Assembly: GCA_021323935.1 (NCBI GenBank)
Contig: JAJPJZ010000323.1
Location: 1-34,360, forward strand
Length of the DNA: 34,360 nt
Direction of reading: 5' to 3'
Origin: Terriglobia bacterium
Lineage (GTDB): Bacteria > Acidobacteriota > Terriglobia > Terriglobales > Acidobacteriaceae
Below the pieces are notes generated by a model. The model searched no databases and was not told the origin of the DNA. It saw only the letters and a list, made by a program, of their open reading frames with translations. A program made the position numbers and the translations under genes. Shown piece by piece: positions 8,151 to 16,031 of this stretch. The stretch's first letter is position 1. Each line of letters begins with the position of its first letter.

Positions 8151-10157
8151 TTACGGTTTGGCGGCTGCCTGCGAGTCGCTCTGCGGGCGCGGCGCGATTC
8201 CGGGAACGTTCGGCATGTGCTGCACCTTGCCGCGTTCCGCGTCTGAGATGTCGATGCCGAGGTGCTGCAACGTCAAGCCGGTGACGCGATCAAGCTCAAC
8301 CCGCGACTTTTCATATTGCGTCGCTGCGGCCACCAGGTTTGACTCGGCGACCGCCAGGTCACGCTGCGCGGTCAGTACCAGGTTGCTGGTTGAGGCGCCC
8401 AGGTTCATTTTCTGCTGCTCGATTTCCAGCGAATGGGCTGCCAGGTCACGGCTCTTACGCGCGGCGTCAACCCGGGCGCGGTTCTGCTGCACGGTGAACT
8501 GCGCGTTTCGCACTTCAATGGCAATCTGGTTCTGCAACTGCTGCAGGCGCATTTCGGCCTGGCGATATTCCAGCTCCGAACGGATTTGGTCAGCCTGTGC
8601 CACGCGATTGCGGATGGGGATGGAAATGTTCAGGCCAACATAGTAATCGGGCGAGCTGCCCAATCCGCTGAACGCGTCCAGCAATCCGGTGGTCTGGATG
8701 GTGCCGGGAATAAACCCGGGATTCAGCGTGTTGGGCGCGCCGGCGAGTCCTGACCCGCCGTAGAACGCGACTGCATCCACCTGCGGCAGCAATGCGTTGG
8801 CCGCGGCCTTCTTTGAGATCACGCGGTTGGTCATGTCGATGCGCGCCTCACCCAGGTCAGGGCGGTTCTGCATCGCGTCGGCGACCAGGTCCTGCACCGG
8901 AATGACGGGCTCCTGCTGCGGCACGGCAGTCGTATCGGTCGGGACCACCACCGCGTCGGCAAGAACTACATCGTTGATGTTGCGCGTTACGGCATTTTTC
9001 ATGAGCAGTTGCTGAAGCTGCAGCGTGGTCTGCGCCAGGATCAGATCCTGGTTGCGCGCCGCCACTTCCGCTTCCGCGCGCGTGACTTCGAACGGCGCCA
9101 GGTTGCCGATCTTTACCTGCTCCTTGTCGTCAGCCAGTGTCTTGCTGGCAAGATCGAGAGCGCGCTGCTTCACGCGCTCATCTTCGTAGGCGTTCACCAG
9201 GTCCCAGTAGAGGTTTTCGATTTGCGAAACCGTGGCAGTCACCTGGTCGCGAAAGGCGATGTCGGAAATTTCGCGGTCATTGCGGGCGATGCGGATGAAC
9301 CGCATGTTCGGGCCGAATCCAAAGCCTGAAGCAAGGTGCTGCCGGAGCTGGATGCGATAGTAATCGTTGAGGATCGGGTTCAGCGTGTTGAATACGGCAG
9401 TGCTGGTCTGGCGCTGGTTCTGAAGAATGACTTGCAGGTTTGTGCCGGTTGGGAACGATTGCGAGTAGGCAAAGTTTACGTTGGCCGTATTGTTGCCCAG
9501 CGAAGGCACGCCCGAAGTAACGGTGTTGGCCAGCGGGAAAACAGAATGCTCAACGTTGAGCTGCGAGTTCAGCACGGGATCGAACGAATCCACGGCACTG
9601 CCCGCGCCCAGCGTAGAAAGCACCTGGCCGCCCGCGCCTGCGCCGGCGCCGCCTGAACCGGCATTGGTGCCGCCGGCGCCTCCGCCGGCCGCTCCTGCAC
9701 CGATCCCACCCACGCCGCCGCCCGCGGTTCCTTGCACCAGGCCGGTGGCCACGCCGCGCGGAGACGATCCCGCCTTGGTGCGCAGCAGGTCAGTGTCGGC
9801 AATCAGCAGGTTGTAGCGCGCGATGCCGAGGTCAAGATTGTTTTCCAGCGCCAGCGCCACCGCGTCGTCCAGCGAGAGGTAAAGCTTGCCGTCGCGCACC
9901 AGGTCCATGGTCCGCTGGCTGTTGGTCATGACCGGCGGCGGAACATGCCGCGGCATGTAGGGCGCAATCAGGTTGGGGAACGCGGGCGCCGACTTCGAGT
10001 AGTCGAGCTTCTCGGTGGGCGTGACCCCGCGAATCCCGACCCGCGGCGCGGGTGCAGGCAATCCGTTGTTCTGCGCTACGGGCGCCGCCGGAACTGCGTT
10101 CTGGGCTGCGGCGCAGCCGGTGATGAGCAGCATTGCTGTAAGTGTGCGAATCAACAT
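8151..10157 (-). CDS. TolC-like outer membrane efflux protein (possible lipoprotein)
   Basis: OEP-family repeats (AVALALENNLDLGIARYNLLIADTDL; VKIGNLAPFEVTRAEAEVAARNQDLILAQTTLQL; NLGASTSNLVLTAQRDLAVAESNLVAAATQYEKSRVELDRVTG). N-terminus MLIRTLTAMLLITGCAAAQ has a lipobox-like LITGC. Confidence 0.92.
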   Translation of the reverse strand: MLIRTLTAMLLITGCAAAQNAVPAAPVAQNNGLPAPAPRVGIRGVTPTEKLDYSKSAPAFPNLIAPYMPRHVPPPVMTNSQRTMDLVRDGKLYLSLDDAVALALENNLDLGIARYNLLIADTDLLRTKAGSSPRGVATGLVQGTAGGGVGGIGAGAAGGGAGGTNAGSGGAGAGAGGQVLSTLGAGSAVDSFDPVLNSQLNVEHSVFPLANTVTSGVPSLGNNTANVNFAYSQSFPTGTNLQVILQNQRQTSTAVFNTLNPILNDYYRIQLRQHLASGFGFGPNMRFIRIARNDREISDIAFRDQVTATVSQIENLYWDLVNAYEDERVKQRALDLASKTLADDKEQVKIGNLAPFEVTRAEAEVAARNQDLILAQTTLQLQQLLMKNAVTRNINDVVLADAVVVPTDTTAVPQQEPVIPVQDLVADAMQNRPDLGEARIDMTNRVISKKAAANALLPQVDAVAFYGGSGLAGAPNTLNPGFIPGTIQTTGLLDAFSGLGSSPDYYVGLNISIPIRNRVAQADQIRSELEYRQAEMRLQQLQNQIAIEVRNAQFTVQQNRARVDAARKSRDLAAHSLEIEQQKMNLGASTSNLVLTAQRDLAVAESNLVAAATQYEKSRVELDRVTGLTLQHLGIDISDAERGKVQHMPNVPGIAPRPQSDSQAAAKP

Positions 10158-10187
10158 AGTTCTCCAGACCGAATAAGCTTCCACGGA

Positions 10188-12665
10188 CTACTCCTGCCGC
10201 AGCGCCAGCATGGGATCAATCTGGCTGGCGCGGCGCGCCGGAATTGCCGTCGCCAAGAATCCAATGCCCGCCAGCAGCAGCACTGCCGCCACGGCTGCCA
10301 CCGGGTCTCCGGCGCCGATGCCGAACAGCAGTGATTTCAGCAGGCGGCTGGCCATCCACGCGCCCGCAAGTCCGACCGCCATCCCGACGCCGACCAGCGC
10401 CATGCCTTCGCGCACCATCATGCGCAGCACTTCAGATTTCGCGGCCCCGAGCGCCATGCGGATTCCGATCTCGCGCCGCCGCTGCGTGACGTAATACGAG
10501 AGCAGCCCGTAAAGGCCCACAGCCGTCAGCAACACGGCGAGCGCGGCGAATGTCGCCATCAGCACCATGAGCAGGCGCGGCAGCGCCACCCACTGGCCCA
10601 CCAGGTCAGCAATCGGCGCAACACTCACCACCGGCTGCTGCGGATCTACCGACTGAATGGCGCGTGTAACGTCGAGGGAAAGGTCGCGCGGCGCCGAGGT
10701 CCTCACCACAATCGCGGAAAACATGCCGAACGATTGATAGAAGCCGCGATTCAAGCCGTCGGAAATCTGCGCCTGCGCAACATAAGCAATCGGCGGAGCG
10801 GGAATTCCGACCAGCGGCGCATTGTCGAGCGCGAAGCTGCCATCCTTGATGTCACCCACCACGCCAACCACCACCGCCGGGGTGCCATCGGTGCCGCTGG
10901 TATAGAGGTGGACCGATTGGCCGATGGGATCGGTGCCGTGCCAGCAGGCGCGCGCCAGCGACTCATTCACCACCACGACGTGGCTTGAAGTCGCGACGTC
11001 GGAGTCCGAAAACGACCGGCCTCGCACTACCGGCATGCCCATGGTCGCGAAAAACGTGGGGCTGACGACGCGGTAATCCAGCGCGCCGTGCGGGCACTCC
11101 TGGCCATGCACATTCAGCGCGCCCATGTTCAAGCCGCCGGCCAGCGGAGCTGATGACGCGCTGCCCGCATCAAGCACGCCAGGAATCTGGCGAATCGCTT
11201 CGATGCTCTTATGCTGAAAATCCCAAGTGGCCTGCGCAGTGCGGAACTTGCTCGAAGCCAGCGAGAGCTGCACGACCTGCAGATTGTTGGGGTCGAAGCC
11301 GAGCTTGGTGCGCTGCAGCAGGACGAAGCTGTGGATCAGCAGTGTTGCCGAAACCAGCAGCGCCAGCGAGAGCGCCACTTCAGCAGCGACCAGCACGCGG
11401 CGAGCGCGGTGTTGCGCGCGTGAAAAGCCTCCGCCGCGGCTTCCCTGGTTCAGGTTCGAGTGCGGATCGCGCCGCCCCGCGGCCAGTGCCGGCAAAGTGC
11501 CGGTAACGATGCCGCTGACCAATGACGCGGCCAGCATGAAGAGCACCACCGGCAAGTTGATGGAGAGCGTCGCTGCGTCAATCTGCTCTGACGAAAACCA
11601 CCCCGCATGCTGCGGCAGAATTCCACGCAGCCCCGTGACCATCCAGAAGGCCAGCGCGAGACCCACGCCGCCGCCAATCAGGTTCAGCAGCAGGGTTTCG
11701 GTCAGCAGTTGCAGCGCGATGCGACCGCGGGTCGCGCCCAGCGCCATGCGTATGGCGAGTTCATGCGCGCGCGCCGCCGAGCGCGCCATCAGCAGGCCGG
11801 CAATGTTGGCGCAGGCGATAAGCAGCACCAGGCCGACCGCGCCAAACAGGATCAGCAGCGGCTGCCGCATGGCGCTGTTCTGCACTTCGCGATAACTCAC
11901 CACGCCCATGCCCCGCCCCATCCTGAAAATCCACACGCCCGAATGCTCGCGCTTGAGCACGGCAAACAATGAATCCAGTTCCTGTTCCGCCTGCCGCGCG
12001 GTCACTCCGTCGCGCAGGCGCGCAACCACCTCATAGTTCGTGCCGAACTCGGCCAGGTGATTTTCAATGCGGTCCACCAGCCAGATTTGCTGGTTTCCCG
12101 ACCAACGGACGTTCGCCGGAAGCACCCCGATGATAGTGAGAGCGCGCCCATTGCATTGCACTTCACGGCCAACGGCGCCTGGATCGCCCGCGAAATAACG
12201 CTGCCAAACCGGATAGCTGATGATGGCGACCGTGCCGGCGCCGGCAGCCGCATCCTGGGGTGTGAAATCGCGGCCAATGGGGGGCGTGACCCCAAGCGTG
12301 CCGAAATACGATGCCGAGACCGTGCTCGAGTACAGATATTGCGGCGAAGTGCCGCCTACCAGGTTGCAGCCGGTGGAAGGGAATTCGACCGCGGTTGACT
12401 GGAACGAGCGCGCCTGAGCGGCTGCATCCGCTTCAAGCGGAACCACGGATTCGCCGATGCCCTGCTGCCAGCGGTTCACCACGCGCACAAGCTGCTCAGG
12501 ATTGCGATAAGGCAGCGGTCGCAGCATCACGTGGTAAACCACGCTGAACATCGCCGCGTTGGCGCCGAGGCCAAGCGCCAGCACCAGCAGCGCGACCACG
12601 GTGAAGCCGCGGTTCTTGGCCAGCATTCGGGTCGCATAGCGAAGATCTTGCCAAAGCGCGTTCAT
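10188..12665 (-). CDS. MacB/FtsX-like ABC transporter permease (ADOP family)
   Basis: MNALWQDLRYATRMLAKNRGFTVVALLVLALGLGANAAMFSVVYHVMLRPLPY; two FtsX-type domains (ACANIAGLLMARSAARAHELAIRMALGATRGRIALQLLTE; VTQRRREIGIRMALGAAKSEVLRMMVREG); C-term RRASQIDPMLALRQE. Confidence 0.93.
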   Translation of the reverse strand: MNALWQDLRYATRMLAKNRGFTVVALLVLALGLGANAAMFSVVYHVMLRPLPYRNPEQLVRVVNRWQQGIGESVVPLEADAAAQARSFQSTAVEFPSTGCNLVGGTSPQYLYSSTVSASYFGTLGVTPPIGRDFTPQDAAAGAGTVAIISYPVWQRYFAGDPGAVGREVQCNGRALTIIGVLPANVRWSGNQQIWLVDRIENHLAEFGTNYEVVARLRDGVTARQAEQELDSLFAVLKREHSGVWIFRMGRGMGVVSYREVQNSAMRQPLLILFGAVGLVLLIACANIAGLLMARSAARAHELAIRMALGATRGRIALQLLTETLLLNLIGGGVGLALAFWMVTGLRGILPQHAGWFSSEQIDAATLSINLPVVLFMLAASLVSGIVTGTLPALAAGRRDPHSNLNQGSRGGGFSRAQHRARRVLVAAEVALSLALLVSATLLIHSFVLLQRTKLGFDPNNLQVVQLSLASSKFRTAQATWDFQHKSIEAIRQIPGVLDAGSASSAPLAGGLNMGALNVHGQECPHGALDYRVVSPTFFATMGMPVVRGRSFSDSDVATSSHVVVVNESLARACWHGTDPIGQSVHLYTSGTDGTPAVVVGVVGDIKDGSFALDNAPLVGIPAPPIAYVAQAQISDGLNRGFYQSFGMFSAIVVRTSAPRDLSLDVTRAIQSVDPQQPVVSVAPIADLVGQWVALPRLLMVLMATFAALAVLLTAVGLYGLLSYYVTQRRREIGIRMALGAAKSEVLRMMVREGMALVGVGMAVGLAGAWMASRLLKSLLFGIGAGDPVAAVAAVLLLAGIGFLATAIPARRASQIDPMLALRQE

Positions 12666-12693
12666 CTGGAGTTCCTCATGGTCCGAGCTGCTC

Positions 12694-13389
12694 TTACCGG
12701 GTTGCGACCGCCTGTCCTGCGCGGGTTTCGCCCGTGATCCAGCCGTCAAAGAGCTGGATGATGCGGTTGCCATAGGCCGCATTGGCTTCCGAGTGGGTCA
12801 CCTGGACAATTGTGGTGCCGGCATCGTTCAGCCGCTTGAACAGCTCCATGATTTCTTTTGCCTGGCTGGAATGCAGGTTGCCGGTGGGCTCATCCGCCAG
12901 GATCAGCTTGGGATTGCCTACGACAGCGCGCGCTACGCCCACCAACTGCTGCTGCCCGCCCGAAAGCTGGTTGGGGTACAGGTCTTTTTTGCCGACAATC
13001 TGGAAGCGATCAAGAATGTCGGCCACCATGCTGGCGCGCTGCTTGCGGCTGATATCGCGATACGACAGCGGCACGTCCAGGTTTTCGTAAACCGTCAGAT
13101 TGTCGAGCAGGTGATAGCTCTGGAAGACAAAGCCGATGTACTTGCGGTTCAGGTCGGCGCGGTGCTTGCGGTCGAGCTTCTGGATGGCGTTTTCAATGAA
13201 GAAGTATTCACCCGTCCAGTTGTCGTCGAGCATGCCCAGGATGCTGAGCAGCGTGCTCTTGCCCGCGCCCGAGGGGCCCATAATGGTGAGGAAGTCGCCC
13301 TCATGAATGTCGAGGTTGATGCGCCGCAGCACGTAAGTGACGCCGGCAGCAGTCTTGTACGTTTTTTCAACGTTGCGCAACGAGATCAT
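12694..13389 (-). CDS. MacB/LolD-type ABC transporter ATP-binding protein
   Basis: MISLRNVEKTYKTAAGVTYVLRRINLDIHEGDFLTIMGPSGAGKSTLLSILGMLD; LSGGQQQLVGVARAVVGNPKLILADEPTGNLHS; QVTHSE switch. Confidence 0.95.
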   Translation of the reverse strand: MISLRNVEKTYKTAAGVTYVLRRINLDIHEGDFLTIMGPSGAGKSTLLSILGMLDDNWTGEYFFIENAIQKLDRKHRADLNRKYIGFVFQSYHLLDNLTVYENLDVPLSYRDISRKQRASMVADILDRFQIVGKKDLYPNQLSGGQQQLVGVARAVVGNPKLILADEPTGNLHSSQAKEIMELFKRLNDAGTTIVQVTHSEANAAYGNRIIQLFDGWITGETRAGQAVATR

Positions 13390-13410
13390 CGGTTCGGGCA
13401 CGTGGGCTCC

Positions 13411-13438
13411 TGGTTTCCTGTTTCGAGTTTCATCCTTC
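13411..13438. repeat. Heptameric tandem repeat, 4 units (minus-strand consensus GAAACNN)
   Basis: TGGTTTC-CTGTTTC-GAGTTTC-ATCCTTC on + strand, exact 7-nt period, between ADOP2 and the ATPase gene. Confidence 0.65.
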
Positions 13439-13494
13439 GGGTCTCCGCCGGCGGCGCCGTTTCCGCGCCGCGCACTGCGCAACTCGAAAGCCGG

Positions 13495-16023
13495 CTATTC
13501 ATATCGCAGCGCCTCCATCGGATCAACGCGCGTGGCCCGGCGCGCCGGAATGACCGCGGCGGCAACTGAGATTGCCACCAGCGTCGCGATGGCCGCAACG
13601 ATCGAAAGCGGGTCAGCTTTGCTGACGTTGAACAACATCGCCTTGAACGCGGTGCTGGTCGCAATTCCCACCGGTATCCCAATCGCAATCCCCACCGCCA
13701 GCACGATGCAGGCCTCGCGCGCCACCATCCAGATCACGTCAAACCGGCTGGCGCCAAGCGCCATCCGCACGCCGATTTCCTTGGTGCGGCCCACCACGCC
13801 ATACGACATCGATCCATACAGCCCAACCGAAATCAGAGCCAGCACCAGCAGCCCAAAGAATGAAGAGAGCCGCGCCACCAGCACCTGCGAGGTGAGCGTG
13901 TCGTTTACCAGTTCATCGGCGGTTTCCATGTTGTCGATCACCAGGTTGGGATCTACTTCGCGGATGGCGTTGCGCACTTCGCTGATCAGCGCTGCGGGAT
14001 TGCCGGCCGCGCGAATTTCAAAGTTCGGCGCCACGTCCATGTCAAACGCGCCATTGCTCAGCGGAGCGTAGATGCGGCGCTCCGCCTTGTCGCGAACGTT
14101 GTGGTCGCGAACGTCTTTGGCCACTCCAATGATCTCGAACGGCGGGCGGTTGGGGTGGTCTGAATCGACCAGGTAAACCTTGTGCCCGATGGGATTGCGG
14201 TTGCCGAAATAAAATTTCGCGAAGGTCTCGTTGACCACCGCGACGTAGGCGGCTGCGGCGTAATCCTGCTCGTTGATTTCACGCCCCACAACAATCGGCA
14301 CCCCGATGGTGGTGAAATAATCAGGCCCGACTTCATCGTCGTTGCTGATGTTGTCCTGGTTGCTGCCGGAAGCGAAGCCCTCAACCTTAAGCATGTCGGA
14401 GGATTCGGTGCCGCTGTAAAGACCGTTGAGCGACATCGTTGCGCTGCGCACGCCGGGCAGGGCTTTGAAGCGGGCAAGCAATTCGTGCGTGACGTTCAAG
14501 GCCGCCGCGCCTCTCTTGTATCCGCTGGCGATCACGTCCACGCGCGCCAGCATCAGGTGGTCGCGGCTGTAACCCAGGTCAACGTCTTCCAGGTTTTTCA
14601 GGCTGCGCACCAGCAGGCCCGCCGCCATCAATACCAGGACCGCGAGGCACACCTGCGCGGCAATCAGCAGGCGGCCCACGCGATGTTTATGCGCGCCGCC
14701 GCTGGAATCACGGCCGCCTTCCTTCAGCACCGGCGCAACGTTCATGCGCAGGAACCTGAGGGCCGGCGCCAGGCCAAAAAGCAGTCCGGTCAGCACGCAC
14801 ACGCCGGCGGTGAATCCGAGCACATTCCAGTCAATACCGAGCACAAGCGGGCTGCCGGCTGAGCCGCTTCGATTCGCGAGCTGCACCAGCGCGGCCGCAC
14901 CCCACCCGGCAATGAGCAGGCCGACGACGCCGCCAAAAAACGCCAGCAAGATCGATTCGGTGAGCAGTTGCCGCGCAACCCGCCAGGGCGAGGCGCCGAT
15001 GGCCAGCCTCACCGCAATCTCCCGCTGCCTCGCGGCGGAGCGGGCCAGCATCAGGTTGGCTACGTTCACGCACGCCACCAGCAGCACCAGCGCCACCATG
15101 CCCATCAAGAGCACCAGCGGCCCGGAGAACTGCGCGCGCAGCCGCGAGAGCCCGTGGGCTCCCGGTTCAACATCAACCTTCAGCTTTATGCCGCCGTTTT
15201 GCATCGCATCGCGATCGTCGCCCGAGAGCTTGGCGGCGAGCGTTTCAGTCAGCGCGCGCTTTACCACCGCGTTCACGTTCTCGCGCGCCTGCGCAATCGT
15301 CGCACCCGGCTTCAAACGTCCAATCAGCAGCAGGGTTGAAGTGTTGGGCGTCTCCAGGTAATCGCGCCCCGGCTCCAGTTGCGGCTCCATCATCATGGGC
15401 GCCCACAAATCGGGCCTCTGGCCGACTACTTCGCCAAAAAAACTGGGCGGCGCGACGCCGATGATCGTAAACGGGAAGTTTTTCACTCTTACGTTGCGGC
15501 CCACTACGGCAGGATCACCCGAAAACCGGCGCTGCCAGTAGCCATAGCTGATTACGAGGTAGGGGTCGCTGCCCGGCGTGCGGTCTTCGTCGCCGGTGAA
15601 GGTGCGGCCAATCAAGGCTTTGACGCCGAGGGTTTCGAAATAATTGCCGGTCACCAGCCTGCCGGTTGCCTTCTCCGGCCCGCCGTCAATCGCGATCTGG
15701 AGATTGTCGATCCGGGCGCTGCCCAGCACCGAAGAGAAGACCTGGTTGTGATCGCGGATTTCGCGGTAGAGCGGAAACGAAAACACGTCAGTGCGCGGCG
15801 TTCCGTTTGACCATGACGAGACGCGCGACGGATCGCCGATGGTCACCAACTGCTCCGGATGTTCCACCGGCAACGCACGCAGCATGACCGCATTGATCAC
15901 GGTGAAGATCGCGGTGTTGGCGCCGATGCCGAGGCCCAGCGTGAGCACGGCGACGGCGGCAAAGCTGGGCGCGCGCCGCAGCATGCGGATTCCGTATTGA
16001 AGATCGCGAAGGAGCGTATTCAT
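13495..16023 (-). CDS. MacB/FtsX-like ABC transporter permease (ADOP family)
   Basis: MNTLLRDLQYGIRMLRRAPSFAAVAVLTLGLGIGANTAIFTVINAVMLRALPV; two FtsX-type domains; C-term RRATRVDPMEALRYE. Confidence 0.94.
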   Translation of the reverse strand: MNTLLRDLQYGIRMLRRAPSFAAVAVLTLGLGIGANTAIFTVINAVMLRALPVEHPEQLVTIGDPSRVSSWSNGTPRTDVFSFPLYREIRDHNQVFSSVLGSARIDNLQIAIDGGPEKATGRLVTGNYFETLGVKALIGRTFTGDEDRTPGSDPYLVISYGYWQRRFSGDPAVVGRNVRVKNFPFTIIGVAPPSFFGEVVGQRPDLWAPMMMEPQLEPGRDYLETPNTSTLLLIGRLKPGATIAQARENVNAVVKRALTETLAAKLSGDDRDAMQNGGIKLKVDVEPGAHGLSRLRAQFSGPLVLLMGMVALVLLVACVNVANLMLARSAARQREIAVRLAIGASPWRVARQLLTESILLAFFGGVVGLLIAGWGAAALVQLANRSGSAGSPLVLGIDWNVLGFTAGVCVLTGLLFGLAPALRFLRMNVAPVLKEGGRDSSGGAHKHRVGRLLIAAQVCLAVLVLMAAGLLVRSLKNLEDVDLGYSRDHLMLARVDVIASGYKRGAAALNVTHELLARFKALPGVRSATMSLNGLYSGTESSDMLKVEGFASGSNQDNISNDDEVGPDYFTTIGVPIVVGREINEQDYAAAAYVAVVNETFAKFYFGNRNPIGHKVYLVDSDHPNRPPFEIIGVAKDVRDHNVRDKAERRIYAPLSNGAFDMDVAPNFEIRAAGNPAALISEVRNAIREVDPNLVIDNMETADELVNDTLTSQVLVARLSSFFGLLVLALISVGLYGSMSYGVVGRTKEIGVRMALGASRFDVIWMVAREACIVLAVGIAIGIPVGIATSTAFKAMLFNVSKADPLSIVAAIATLVAISVAAAVIPARRATRVDPMEALRYE

Positions 16024-16031
16024 GGCTGCCC

